From positions 868,001 to 932,000 of the forward strand of contig NZ_QWGA01000003.1 in NCBI RefSeq assembly GCF_003576245.1: a DNA stretch of 64,000 nucleotides, in the 5' to 3' direction. How positions within the stretch are numbered: position 1 is the stretch's first letter; every line of letters starts with the position of its first letter. Position numbers and translations under genes: made by a program. The DNA is from Henriciella algicola (GTDB lineage Bacteria; Pseudomonadota; Alphaproteobacteria; Caulobacterales; Hyphomonadaceae). This document shows positions 8,748 to 18,027 of this stretch, piece by piece. The notes below the pieces were generated by a model. It saw only the letters and a program-made list of their open reading frames with translations, had not been told where the DNA came from and searched no databases.

Positions 8748-10079
8748 TCAGGCGGTGGCTTTTGCGCGCTTCCGCCCACGCTCTATCTCTTTCATGAGAT
8801 CCTTTACGTAAGCGTTAAAATCGACCTGCATGGTGTGCCGCGGCGCATCGTAGAAGTGGCCGAGATGGAATTGCTCATCCTCTGTGATGATCTCCTTCAT
8901 CTCGTCCTCTGGCGGGTACTCATACTCACCGGCGATCTTCGCCGCGCAGAGCTTCGACTGCTGTTCAGCGAAGTTCACCAGCGTCGGCAGGGGCTGCGCA
9001 AGACCAAGGAAGAAGAGGTTATCGAGGCCCGGCTTCACCATGCGCTTGAACAGCGGGAACTTGTTTTCAACCGGCTTCAGGCGGTCATCGTCGAAGAAAG
9101 GGAAGGTCACATTGTAGCCCGTTGCCCAGACGATGGCGTCGATCTTTTCGCGCGAGCCATCCTTGAAGACTACGCCGTCACCGTCGAGCTTTTCGATCGC
9201 ACCCTTGGGCGTGATGTCGCCGCAGCCAACGCGCGTCAGGAACTCACCCGAGACAGATGGGTGTCCGTCGAGCGGCTCATGGTCCGGCTTTGGCAGGCCA
9301 TAGTCTTCCATATTGCCAACCCGCTTCTTGATCGCCTTGCGGGCCATTTTCCGCCCAAGCTTGGTCGGCATCCATGAGGGCAGCACCGCTTTATCAGCTG
9401 GCTGGCCATTCATGTATTTTGGCAGCACCCAGACGCCCCGGCGCATGGAGATAAACAGCTTCTCAGAAATCGGGCGCTGGGACAGCTCCGACGAGATGTC
9501 CATGGCCGAGTTGCCGCCGCCAACGACCATGACGCGCTTACCGCGGAAGTCATAAGGCTCAAACGGGTCGCGGTAGTGGTGTGAGTGGACCTGATGGCCG
9601 TTGAACTCACCCGGATATTCAGGCGTGCGGGCGTCCCAGTGGTGGCCATTGGCTACGAAGAGCCACTGATAGGTCCGGGTCTCACCGGTCGAGAGCGTGA
9701 CGTCCCAGTCGCCGTCAGAGCGCCGCTTTGCCTTCTCTACTGCGGTGTTGAAAGTGATCGTCTCGCGCAGGCCGAAATGGTCGACATAGTCGTGGAAGTA
9801 CTGGAGCAGCTGGCCGTGATGCGGAAAGTCCGGCCAGTCTTCCGGCACGGGATAGTCCTCAAAAGCGAGGCGCCATTTTGACGTGTCGATATGGAGGCTC
9901 TGATAGCAGGACGAAAGCCCGTTCGGATTACGGTAGTACCAGTTGCCGCCAATATTGTCCGACATCTCGAAACAGTCATAGGCAATGCCATAATCTTTCA
10001 GGCGCTTTGCCATGGTGAAGCCTGAGCAGCCCGCTCCGATGATACAGGCCTTGCCGCTTGAACGTCCGTCGAATGCCAT
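8748..10079 (-). CDS. flavin-containing monooxygenase (FMO family)
   Basis: A 443-residue FAD and NADPH-dependent monooxygenase. The FAD Rossmann motif is CIIGAGCSGF at the N-terminus. Next comes the FMO fingerprint region GEFNGHQVHSHHYRD, then a second dinucleotide motif MVVGGGNSAMDIS and the ATG motif IVWATGYNVTFPF. The ribosome site GGGAGGAAAA precedes the ATG. It diverges from two thioesterase genes across a 103-base gap. Substrate unknown; Baeyer-Villiger oxidation or N/S-oxygenation are both possible. Confidence 0.92.
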   Translation of the reverse strand: MAFDGRSSGKACIIGAGCSGFTMAKRLKDYGIAYDCFEMSDNIGGNWYYRNPNGLSSCYQSLHIDTSKWRLAFEDYPVPEDWPDFPHHGQLLQYFHDYVDHFGLRETITFNTAVEKAKRRSDGDWDVTLSTGETRTYQWLFVANGHHWDARTPEYPGEFNGHQVHSHHYRDPFEPYDFRGKRVMVVGGGNSAMDISSELSQRPISEKLFISMRRGVWVLPKYMNGQPADKAVLPSWMPTKLGRKMARKAIKKRVGNMEDYGLPKPDHEPLDGHPSVSGEFLTRVGCGDITPKGAIEKLDGDGVVFKDGSREKIDAIVWATGYNVTFPFFDDDRLKPVENKFPLFKRMVKPGLDNLFFLGLAQPLPTLVNFAEQQSKLCAAKIAGEYEYPPEDEMKEIITEDEQFHLGHFYDAPRHTMQVDFNAYVKDLMKEIERGRKRAKATA

Positions 10080-10182
10080 GTTTTTCCTCCCGCAGCGTCA
10101 CTCATTTGTGTTCGCTTTTCGTGATGGTATCGACCTAGGATGCAGCGTCAATTTCACGTCGCGGCAACAGCGAGGGGCCGGT

Positions 10183-10698
10183 ATGAGCGAAGAGAAGCAG
10201 CGTCAGGACATGATGCTCAAGCTGATGCAGCAGAATGCCCGCCGGATCATGTCGACGGTCCCTTGGGCACAGGCGCTCGGTTTTGAGCTGACCGGCATCG
10301 AAAAGGGCCGTGCCTTTGCCAAAGTGGGCTGGCGCGAAGACCTCGTCGGCGACCCCGATACGGGCGTTATTTATGGCGGCGTGCTGACCGCCCTGCTCGA
10401 TAATCTGAGTGGTGTTTGCATCAACACCGCACTCAACAAGCCGATGTCCATGGCGACGCTAGACCTTCGGATCGACTATATGCGCCCGGCCGACAAGGGC
10501 CGCGATATTCTGGCTGAAGCCGAGTGCTATCACGTCACCCGCAATGTCGCCTTCACACATGCATGGGCCTACCATGAAAGCCGCGACAAGGTGATCGCGA
10601 CCGCCGCCGGCACATTCGCGCTCAACGACATCAGCCGCTGGGCGAGCGGCAATGAGGCAATGGACATCGCGAACAAGGTTCTGGGAGGCGAGAAATGA
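10183..10698 (+). CDS. PaaI-family hotdog thioesterase (first of a pair)
   Basis: A 171-residue hotdog-fold acyl-CoA thioesterase-like protein. The start at 10183 is chosen for CGAGGGG just upstream; an open extension to the left crosses the divergent FMO promoter region. The hotdog helix with TGVIYGGVLTALLDNLSGV carries the acidic residue typical of PaaI enzymes, and the strands follow as ATLDLRIDYMRPA. It overlaps the next gene by four bases (ATGA), so the two are translationally coupled and may form a heteromer. Confidence 0.9.
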   Translation: MSEEKQRQDMMLKLMQQNARRIMSTVPWAQALGFELTGIEKGRAFAKVGWREDLVGDPDTGVIYGGVLTALLDNLSGVCINTALNKPMSMATLDLRIDYMRPADKGRDILAEAECYHVTRNVAFTHAWAYHESRDKVIATAAGTFALNDISRWASGNEAMDIANKVLGGEK

Positions 10699-11114
10699 GC
10701 TCACGCGCTGACCAGCTGCAGGCCTTTCTAGACCGCACGCCCTTTGCCCGCTTCATCGGCATGGAGTTCGAGGCGGACGGCGACACGCTGATCGCCAGAC
10801 TGCCATTTCAGGACAAGTTCATTGGCAACCGCGCCATCAATGCCCTGCATGGCGGCGCGACGGGTGCCTTTCTGGAACTGACTGCCGTTGCACAGGTCTA
10901 TCTGCAGTCAGACCTGCAGCGCCCGCCAAAGCCCATCAATCTGACAATCGACTATCTGCGCAGCGCGAAGGGGGAAGATCTCTACGCCCGGGCCATTGTG
11001 GACAAGCTGGGCCGGCGCATGGCAAGTGTCCGTGCCGAGGCCTGGCAAGGCGACGATCCCGATAAGATCGTCACTGCCCTACAGGCGCATTTCCTGGTCG
11101 CTGAGGACGGTTGA
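10695..11114 (+). CDS. PaaI-family hotdog thioesterase (second of a pair)
   Basis: A 139-residue hotdog protein starting four bases inside the end of the preceding thioesterase gene. ALHGGATGAFLELTAVAQVY is the catalytic helix and LTIDYLRSAKGEDLYARA the following strands. The acidic position is Glu in this copy (AFLELT) rather than Asp, so the two proteins are not simple duplicates. Its last 36 bases overlap the end of the convergent MFS gene. Acyl-CoA substrate unknown. Confidence 0.9.
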   Translation: MSSRADQLQAFLDRTPFARFIGMEFEADGDTLIARLPFQDKFIGNRAINALHGGATGAFLELTAVAQVYLQSDLQRPPKPINLTIDYLRSAKGEDLYARAIVDKLGRRMASVRAEAWQGDDPDKIVTALQAHFLVAEDG

Positions 11115-12383
11115 GGTCTCCAGAGCGCGGCTGAGGCGGACCGAGAGTGCGTAAAAGCCCAGCGCAATCGCGCTGAGGGCGGCGCAGGCCGCGAATGCTG
11201 CCTCATAGCCACCGACATCGCGGAGCCAGCCAAGCTGCCCAGCGCCGATGCTGGTTCCGAAATTCAACAGCGCCATGAAGATCGAGAATTGCGTCGCCGC
11301 CACGCTGCCGCGCGACTGGCCCATCGCGATGGCGTAGGTGCAGACAGACATCAGCACGAACAGGACGCTGTAGAGAAGCAGATAGGCAAAATAGAAGCCT
11401 TCGGTCTGCCACATCGCAGTCGCTGCCGCGTTTAGCACCGCCATGCCGATAAGCGCCCCGCCGAGCGCGCGAAGCGGCCCCACCTTGTCGGCCAGCCAGC
11501 CCGACACGAAGATGCCGAACAAACCGCCGAGAAGGTCCGCGGTCGCGTCCCTGTCAGTGAAGAGGCCCCGGTCCCACTGAAGCTCCTGCACGGCGAGCGT
11601 CGGCGAGAAAGCCGTCTTCAGGCCGTAGGCCAGAAACGCGACCAGAATGCCCGCGGCGAGGGCGAGACTGGCGGGCCGCATCATCGCCTTGGATACGCCC
11701 GTCACGAGTGGCCACCAGCGCTGGACCTGAACAGATTGCGTGTGTGTTGAGGCCTGCCCATCGCTCCACGGCATCAGTTTTTCACCGGCGCGCTCTCTTA
11801 GAAGCAGGGGCAGCAGCATCACGACCGCGACAAAGGCCGCCGTGACGATCGCGGCGAGTGCATGGCCTTCATCGCTGATGAGACGCCCCGTCAGAAACCC
11901 AAAGCCCGCCGTGCCGAGTGTCTTGCCACCCCACATCAGGCCATTGGCCGTGGCGCGTTCTTCCTCACCCAGTATGTCAATGGCCATCCCGTCGATGGCG
12001 ACGTCCTGAAAGGCTCCTGCGAAATTTACCGCAAAGCCTGCAGCCGCAAACCAGAGGAGCGCTTCAGTTGGCTCACCGAGGCCCGCAAACCAGACAAGAC
12101 TGCCGATCAGGATGAGTTGAGCCAGGATCAGCCAGGGCCGCTTACGGCCCATGGGCGCCCATGCATAGCGGTCCATCAGAATACCGTTGAAGAGCTTGAA
12201 GCTCCACGGCAACAGGATGATCGCGATATAGCCTGCGATGGCATCGGCCCCGACGCCCTGCGCCGCAAACCATGCGGGGATCGCGATGTAGAGCAGTCCT
12301 TCAGGCGCGCCTTGGGCGGCATAGAGCAGCATCAGGCTGCCAAGCCTGAGCGGTTTGTTCTCGCTCAGTGCTGGAAGCTTCAA
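11079..12383 (-). CDS. AmpG-like MFS transporter
   Basis: A 434-residue inner-membrane protein with about 12 hydrophobic segments. The N-terminus (LLYAAQGAPEGLLYIAIPAW) and the loop MDRYAWAPMGRKRPWLILAQ match the AmpG/PAT branch of MFS, which includes muropeptide permeases and acetyl-CoA transporters. Its ATG overlaps the TGA of the upstream GNAT-nitrilase gene by four bases, so they are translationally coupled. The 3' end overlaps the convergent thioesterase gene by 36 bases. Whether it carries muropeptides or a product of the amidohydrolase is not decidable here. Confidence 0.85.
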   Translation of the reverse strand: MKLPALSENKPLRLGSLMLLYAAQGAPEGLLYIAIPAWFAAQGVGADAIAGYIAIILLPWSFKLFNGILMDRYAWAPMGRKRPWLILAQLILIGSLVWFAGLGEPTEALLWFAAAGFAVNFAGAFQDVAIDGMAIDILGEEERATANGLMWGGKTLGTAGFGFLTGRLISDEGHALAAIVTAAFVAVVMLLPLLLRERAGEKLMPWSDGQASTHTQSVQVQRWWPLVTGVSKAMMRPASLALAAGILVAFLAYGLKTAFSPTLAVQELQWDRGLFTDRDATADLLGGLFGIFVSGWLADKVGPLRALGGALIGMAVLNAAATAMWQTEGFYFAYLLLYSVLFVLMSVCTYAIAMGQSRGSVAATQFSIFMALLNFGTSIGAGQLGWLRDVGGYEAAFAACAALSAIALGFYALSVRLSRALETSTVLSDQEMRL

Positions 12384-13933
12384 CCGCCATCCTTCCAGGC
12401 TACGCGATAGAGATCGAACCGGCGGTCGCGAAGGTTGCGCACGACGCCCTCCGAGCGGGCGAAATTGAGATCCGTGAGATCGAGATCAGCCATGACAACC
12501 GCTTCGACATTCTCCGCAATTTCAGCTGCGATGCCTTCGCGCGCGAATGGATAGTCGCACGGCGTCAGGATCGCAGACTGGGCATAGTTGATGTCCATAT
12601 TCTCCACGTTCGGGAGATTGCCTGTGCAGCCGGAAGTAACAACGTAGAGCTGGTTCTCAATGCAGCGCGCGTGGCAGCAATAGCGGACGCGAAGATAGCC
12701 CTGGCGGCTGTCGGTGCAGAACGGTGTGAACAGGATGCGCGCGCCTTCATCGGTCAGGCGGCGTGCAAGCTCTGGAAACTCTGAATCGTAGCAGATGAGC
12801 ACGCCGATCGGGCCGCAATCGGTCGGGATGACATCGACACTGTCACCGCCCTTGATGTTCCACCAGTGGCGCTCATCCGGCGTCGGATGGATCTTCTCCT
12901 GCGCGTGGACCGAGCCGTTGCGGAGAAAGACATAGGCGACGTTCTGGATGTCACCATCATCGGTCCGGGTCGGGTGCGATCCGCCGATGATGTTGATGTT
13001 GTAGGAGATTGCAAGCTCTCGCATCTCCTCGATAAAACGCGGTGTGTAGCGGGTCAGCGCTTCGATGGATTCTGCCGGGCTGAGCTTGCGCTTTTCAAAG
13101 GCGAGAAGCTGCAGGGTGAACAGTTCCGGGAACACGACGAAATCGGCGCGCCGGTCAGAGCAGACATCGACGAAATATTCGACATTGCTCATGAACTCTT
13201 CAAAGCTTTTGACCGCCCGCATCTGCACCTGAACGGTCGCGACGCGCACCCTCTCCTTCACGGAATAGGAGACCTTGTTGGCAGGCTTCACTTCCACCGC
13301 ATAAGGGTTGCGCCAGACCATATGCGTGGCGTGGCCGCCGCTATCGGTGTCTTCCTCAAGGTAGTTGTGAAGGACGCCAATCGGCTCAAAGCCCGCGCGT
13401 AGATGATAGCGGATGACCGGGTCGGTGATCTTCTGCGCCTTGACCGCTTCGACATAGTCTTCCGGGTTTGGATACTGTTTGCGCTTGCGCTTCCAGCCCG
13501 GCATGCGCCCGCCAAAGACGATGCCTTTCAGCTCCCAGTCCTCGCAAAGCTGCTGGCGCGCATTGTAGAGGCGCTGGCCGATGCGGGTCCTGCGGATCTC
13601 GGGATCGACGCAGACTTCCATACCATAGAGCCAGTCGCCTTCCGGATCGTGTCGGGCGGCATAGCCATTGCCGGTAATCTCGATCCAGTCATGCGGCTTC
13701 AGCGCCAGGTCTTCAGAAACGAGAAAGCTCGCGGCATAGCCGACGATCTCACCGTCATACTCAACGAGGAACTGGCCGTCAGGAAAGGAGGATATCTGCC
13801 CGCGCAGCATGCCCGGCGTGTAGCCATCGGCCGGTCGGCCATACACTTTCAGGACGAGCGCGGCGATCGCCTGCACATCGTCGAGCGTTGCATTCCTGAC
13901 GACAACAGACGCCTTGGTTCTTTCGCTGGGCAT
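12380..13933 (-). CDS. GNAT acetyltransferase / carbon-nitrogen hydrolase fusion
   Basis: A 517-residue two-domain protein. Residues about 10-200 form a GNAT domain (PEIRRTRIGQRLYNARQQ is the acetyl-CoA loop region). From about 235 to the end is a nitrilase-superfamily amidohydrolase with the triad Glu in VVFPELF, Lys in HAQEKIHPTP and Cys in LICYDSEFPE. The same architecture is known in YhcX-type proteins of Bacillus. The start at 13933 has AGGGGGA nearby. It is coupled by a four-base overlap to an AmpG-like permease, suggesting import or export of an amide or nitrile-containing substrate. Confidence 0.92.
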   Translation of the reverse strand: MPSERTKASVVVRNATLDDVQAIAALVLKVYGRPADGYTPGMLRGQISSFPDGQFLVEYDGEIVGYAASFLVSEDLALKPHDWIEITGNGYAARHDPEGDWLYGMEVCVDPEIRRTRIGQRLYNARQQLCEDWELKGIVFGGRMPGWKRKRKQYPNPEDYVEAVKAQKITDPVIRYHLRAGFEPIGVLHNYLEEDTDSGGHATHMVWRNPYAVEVKPANKVSYSVKERVRVATVQVQMRAVKSFEEFMSNVEYFVDVCSDRRADFVVFPELFTLQLLAFEKRKLSPAESIEALTRYTPRFIEEMRELAISYNINIIGGSHPTRTDDGDIQNVAYVFLRNGSVHAQEKIHPTPDERHWWNIKGGDSVDVIPTDCGPIGVLICYDSEFPELARRLTDEGARILFTPFCTDSRQGYLRVRYCCHARCIENQLYVVTSGCTGNLPNVENMDINYAQSAILTPCDYPFAREGIAAEIAENVEAVVMADLDLTDLNFARSEGVVRNLRDRRFDLYRVAWKDGG

Positions 13934-14016
13934 TCGTCCCCCTGATAGAATTGGATGCCCCAAACCTAAGCAGCGCAGGCGAAGCGGCAAGAGATGGATG
14001 GCGGCAAACGCCGGTA

Positions 14017-15858
14017 CTAGGCGGCTTCAGCCACAATCCGAGCGATATCATCGGCGTAGCGGCCAGCCTTCTTTTCCCCAACGCCGCTGATATTGCGAAG
14101 TTCATCGCCTGATGCAGGCCGCTCTGCCGCGATCGCGGCCAAAGTCCGGTCATGGAAGATCACGTAAGGGGGCACGCCCTTGGCCTTCGCAGTTTCCAGA
14201 CGCCAGTTGCGCAGCGCCTCGAAGAGGGACTGGTCTCGCTCCGAAAGATCATGAACTGCCGCAGCCGCCATGCCAGAGCGCTTGCGTGTGGTCTTGCGCT
14301 GGCTGGGATCCGTGCGCAGCCAGACTTCGCGGTCACCCTTGAAGAGCGCGCGGGCCGCTTCCTGGTCCGGCACGGCAAGGACCGGCCGCATCGCATCACC
14401 CGTTTCTGCGAGCAGGCCTGAGAAAAGAAGCTCGTCGAAGACGGCGTTCCAGCCCTGTTTCGACAGGTCCGTTCCAATTCCGTACGTAGACAGCTGCGCC
14501 AGGTCTTCATCGAAGCCGTCACGGGCAGAACCCGTAAGGTGAATGATGAGGCGGCCACGTCCAATGCGCTGGCCGCAGCGGATGACGGCAGAGACCGCCA
14601 TCTGTGCAAAGCGCGTCGCGTCAAACCCCTCGCCCGGCTCACGCTGGCAGTTATCGCACTCCCCGCACGGGGCGACATTCTCTTCGCCGAAATAGCGTCG
14701 CACTGCGCCGCGCCGGCACTCCGTTCCGTTTAGGAATGCGAACAGTTGCCGCGTCTTCGTCAGCTGGACGCGCTTCACCTCTTCGGCAGCATCGCTTTCG
14801 ACCGTCCAGCTGATCGAGCGGCGCATATCAGCCGGGCCAAACAGCGCAAACGCCTCGGCAGGCTTTCCATCACGCCCCGCGCGGCCAACCTCCTGCCAGT
14901 AGGCTTCCAGCGTCTTTGGTGGATCAGCATGGATGACAAAGCGCACATCTGGCTTGTCGACGCCCATGCCGAAGGCGACCGTGGCGCACATGACGATGCC
15001 GTCCTCCAGCAGGAAGCGGCGCTGACGCTCTGCTCGCACTTCCGGGTCGAGGCCGGCATGATAAGCCAACGCCGACAGGCCTGCCCGCTCCAGGCTTTCA
15101 GCCAGCGTCTCTGTTGCATCACGCGTGGCCGCATAGACGATACCGCTCTCGCCAGAATGGGCTTTTACAAGAGATGCCACGCGGTCGGCGCGCTTTCCGG
15201 CTTTCGGCTCTGCGCCCAGCGTCAGGTTCGGACGGTCGAAGCTCGCGACATGGACCTGCGGCGAGGTGAGGTCGAGTTCATGCAGGATATCATCGCGCGT
15301 GCGCTCATCGGCCGTGGCTGTCACGGCGATACGCGGCACACCGGGGAAAAGCTGTTTCAAGCGGCTGAGGGCCCGGTAATCCGGGCGGAAGTCGTGGCCC
15401 CACTGGCTGACGCAGTGCGCCTCATCAATGGCAATCACCGAAACGCCGAGCCGTGTGAGAACACCAGCGAGCCCGGTGCCAAGTGCCTCGGGTGAGACGT
15501 AGAGCATATCCATCTCACCGCGGCGCGCCGCTTCGAGCGCAGCCTGCTTGTCTTCAGGCGCCATCGAAGAGTCCAGCCGCTCTGCGCGCACACCGAGCGC
15601 TTTTAGCGCATCGACCTGATCCGCCATCAGCGCAATGAGTGGCGAGACGACGAGCCCAACGCCGCCCCGCAGGATGGCGGGGATCTGGTAGCAGAGCGAC
15701 TTGCCGCCGCCTGTTGGCAGCACGGCCAGCGTATCACGGCCCGCCATCACATCGTCGATGACGTCAGCCTGCAGACCCCGAAAAGCGTCATAGCCGTAGA
15801 CGCGCTTCAACAGGGAAAGCGGCGTCTCTGATACGATTTCGGAGTTTGTGACGGACAT
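14017..15858 (-). CDS. recQ: ATP-dependent DNA helicase RecQ
   Basis: A 613-residue 3'-5' helicase for recombination and replication-fork repair. Walker A is LPTGGGKSLCYQ, the Walker B box IDEAHCVSQWGHDFR includes the RecQ aromatic loop, and motif VI is QEVGRAGRDG. The RQC zinc site is seen in CRRGAVRRYFGE with CGECDNC, and an HRDC domain fills the last 80 residues (SGDELRNISGVGEKKAGRYA). Full length for the family. It sits in a leftward gene run, 69 bases after the VWA lipoprotein gene. Confidence 0.96.
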   Translation of the reverse strand: MSVTNSEIVSETPLSLLKRVYGYDAFRGLQADVIDDVMAGRDTLAVLPTGGGKSLCYQIPAILRGGVGLVVSPLIALMADQVDALKALGVRAERLDSSMAPEDKQAALEAARRGEMDMLYVSPEALGTGLAGVLTRLGVSVIAIDEAHCVSQWGHDFRPDYRALSRLKQLFPGVPRIAVTATADERTRDDILHELDLTSPQVHVASFDRPNLTLGAEPKAGKRADRVASLVKAHSGESGIVYAATRDATETLAESLERAGLSALAYHAGLDPEVRAERQRRFLLEDGIVMCATVAFGMGVDKPDVRFVIHADPPKTLEAYWQEVGRAGRDGKPAEAFALFGPADMRRSISWTVESDAAEEVKRVQLTKTRQLFAFLNGTECRRGAVRRYFGEENVAPCGECDNCQREPGEGFDATRFAQMAVSAVIRCGQRIGRGRLIIHLTGSARDGFDEDLAQLSTYGIGTDLSKQGWNAVFDELLFSGLLAETGDAMRPVLAVPDQEAARALFKGDREVWLRTDPSQRKTTRKRSGMAAAAVHDLSERDQSLFEALRNWRLETAKAKGVPPYVIFHDRTLAAIAAERPASGDELRNISGVGEKKAGRYADDIARIVAEAA

Positions 15859-15927
15859 GCCCTATCCTTCGCGGGAGTCGGGGCCATTCATCAATATGGA
15901 TCGTCAGCCAGCGGCGCTTTGCGGCGT

Positions 15928-16584
15928 CTAGAACATGTATTCCAGCAGCCGGTCGCGAGAGTTCGCGTGCACCCATGTACCACCGGCGTCCTCAACCAGC
16001 GCTTCCCAGGCTTCGAGGCGCTCGAAATAGGCGTTCGGATCGGATGCGTCCCGGTCAGAGCGCGTGACGTTCGTGACGATCACCGTGATGCCTTCGAGGT
16101 CGAGCTCAAGACCACTCGTGTCGCACTCGGGCGAAACATCCTCAACGAGGTCGGAGACGACGACGATGTAGCGGCTTGCCTGTTCAGACTGTTCGAGTTC
16201 GGCCGCCGCATAGCGAAGACCGCCCTTGATATCGGTCCAGCCCGTCGGCTGCACACTTTCCGCATAGAATTCCAGGCTTTCGAAGACATCTTGCTTGGCA
16301 TAGGCCGCCTCGCTCGGCGTGCCGGGCAGGGTACGGCGCACGACAAGGCTATTGTCCGTGAAGCTACAGGAGCCGATCTCACCGAAAGCGAACATGTCGT
16401 TGGAGTTGAGCTTCGAGGTCAGGAGCTTCGCCGTCACGACCGCATCCGGCACTTCACGCACATAGGTGCCTGACGCGTCCACCAGCATGAAAACAGCCTT
16501 GGAATTGGATGTGACAGCCCCGCAGGCCGAAATGCCCGCAAGGACTAGTCCAGCCGTCAGCGTCTTGAGTGTCTTGGTAATCAT
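15928..16584 (-). CDS. VWA-domain lipoprotein (uncharacterised)
   Basis: A 218-residue predicted lipoprotein: signal sequence ending LVLAGISAC, then a von Willebrand A-like domain. The metal-binding MIDAS elements are visible as VDASGT (DxSxT) near residue 37, a threonine in GWTDIKGG and an aspartate in VVVSDLVED. The start at 16584 overlaps the stop of the upstream membrane-protein gene by four bases (ATGA). Mature protein would face the periplasm. I do not recognise a named family. Coupling with a coiled-coil inner-membrane protein suggests a physical complex. Confidence 0.8.
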   Translation of the reverse strand: MITKTLKTLTAGLVLAGISACGAVTSNSKAVFMLVDASGTYVREVPDAVVTAKLLTSKLNSNDMFAFGEIGSCSFTDNSLVVRRTLPGTPSEAAYAKQDVFESLEFYAESVQPTGWTDIKGGLRYAAAELEQSEQASRYIVVVSDLVEDVSPECDTSGLELDLEGITVIVTNVTRSDRDASDPNAYFERLEAWEALVEDAGGTWVHANSRDRLLEYMF

Positions 16585-17969
16585 GATGCTCCAGAAGCTT
16601 GTTTCTTGCGCGCGGGCGCGCGGATCCGCCTGAACATCTTTTCCACCGTAAGGGGCAGGAAGATCAAGAGATCGTAGACCCTCAGCACGAACAGACCGAG
16701 CGCCTTCAGCACGGTTGCGAGGATCGCAAAGATGAAGGCGAGGAACATGGTGATCTGGTGCATGACCAGGCGCAGGATCAGGATGAAGTTCTGCACGACC
16801 GTCTCCAGCGGAATGGCCGCCACAGCGAGCAGCCACGGGATCAGGATGGCCAGTATCATCTGTCCGATCATGGTGAGCGAAATGCCGCCTGTCTCGCCAG
16901 CCTCCTCGGCAGGCAGCTCACCAAGCGCCCTGCGGGTCGTTTCCTGATCGATACCGATCAGGACTTCGCGCTGGATAGCAAGGATGGCTTCGAAGAAAGA
17001 AAACGCCGCAAGAAAGGTGAAGGCCGCATAGAGCAGCACGCGCTTGTGGATGCGCGGCAGGGTCGAGATGAGCGTGATCTTTGTGATGCCAGCCGCATCC
17101 ATGAGGACAATACCGGCGACAGCCTCAAGGAAGATGACGACGAGGGCGGCGGCCGTCGGCAGGCCAATCCCCATTACCTGAAGGTCGTCGCCTACAATCT
17201 CTGCCATAGGGCGCTGGATAAGGAAGAAGTTCAGGAAAACGCCAGTCAGTGCCACCGTCATGACGAGCAGCGAAAGCAGCCACGGGATCAGAATGGACTG
17301 ACGCTGGGCCGCTTCGCGGCGATGCTCATAGTCAGGATGGATGCATTCTTCGAACGTCGTAAGATCCTTGTTGATCTGCTTCGAAGACCGGCTGAGCTCG
17401 TTCGAGATGGACCGCAGGCGAGTGATATTCTCTGCCATCGGTTTGAGTTCAGAGCGCAGGGCATTGATCTGCGGGCGGAGCGGCGAAAGCTCTTCCTTCA
17501 CGGCGCGCCGCACATCGGAAGCCGCGCTGGCGAGCTTGGCGCGGCTTTGCCCATTGCCGTTTGCCTCGATGCGATTGCGCACCGTTTCCAGCGTGCGCTC
17601 ATCGAGGTCTACAGCGCGAAATGCCTCAAGCGTTTCGGACAGATCGGACTGGTTGGTGTCCAGCTTGTCGACAATGCCGCTAATGCGCCGGTCGATTTCC
17701 GGCGCGCGCTTTTCCAGCTTCATTTCCTGGCTGACGAGCCGCTGTTCGAGCGTTTCGGCTGTGTGCGAAGCTACGAGCTCAATGTACTGGCGATAGATGT
17801 TATTGCTGGCATTCTCGAGGCGTCTTGCAACATCACGCAGGACATAGGCGAGACCGAAGAAGATCCCGCGAAACAGTCCGTGCAGATAAGGTCGTCCGAC
17901 GTAGAGGAGCAGGATAACACCCGCCACCACGAGCCAGAGTTGCCAGTCAGTCCATGCCAGCCCAAACAT
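16581..17969 (-). CDS. multi-pass membrane protein with long coiled coil (uncharacterised)
   Basis: A 462-residue protein. One membrane helix at about residues 9-28 is followed by a charged, heptad-like helical region (about 45-215, with LEQRLVSQEMKLEKRAPEID). Four or five further hydrophobic segments lie between 225 and 440 (PWLLSLLVMTVALTGVFLNF, LPTAAALVVIFLEAVAGI, YAAFTFLAAFSFFEAILA). The C-terminus is basic (ARKKQASGAS). GGAG precedes the ATG. It overlaps the VWA lipoprotein gene by four bases. The topology recalls mechanosensing or envelope-scaffold proteins, but I cannot assign a family. Confidence 0.78.
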   Translation of the reverse strand: MFGLAWTDWQLWLVVAGVILLLYVGRPYLHGLFRGIFFGLAYVLRDVARRLENASNNIYRQYIELVASHTAETLEQRLVSQEMKLEKRAPEIDRRISGIVDKLDTNQSDLSETLEAFRAVDLDERTLETVRNRIEANGNGQSRAKLASAASDVRRAVKEELSPLRPQINALRSELKPMAENITRLRSISNELSRSSKQINKDLTTFEECIHPDYEHRREAAQRQSILIPWLLSLLVMTVALTGVFLNFFLIQRPMAEIVGDDLQVMGIGLPTAAALVVIFLEAVAGIVLMDAAGITKITLISTLPRIHKRVLLYAAFTFLAAFSFFEAILAIQREVLIGIDQETTRRALGELPAEEAGETGGISLTMIGQMILAILIPWLLAVAAIPLETVVQNFILILRLVMHQITMFLAFIFAILATVLKALGLFVLRVYDLLIFLPLTVEKMFRRIRAPARKKQASGAS

Positions 17970-18027
17970 CCCGCAGGTGCTCCAGTCTGATTGCTTAGCA
18001 GTATTGCCGGTTAACAGTCGTTAAGGA

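Noticed and set aside
16599-17990. A 463-codon open frame antisense to the coiled-coil membrane protein gene.
   Set aside because: The minus-strand frame has a ribosome site, membrane segments and coupling to the VWA gene; the plus frame is a low-complexity charged shadow.
18011-18024. TTAACAGTCGTTAA as a CtrA-binding site upstream of the membrane-protein gene.
   Set aside because: The half-sites are 6 bases apart, whereas the CtrA consensus has TTAA-N7-TTAA.
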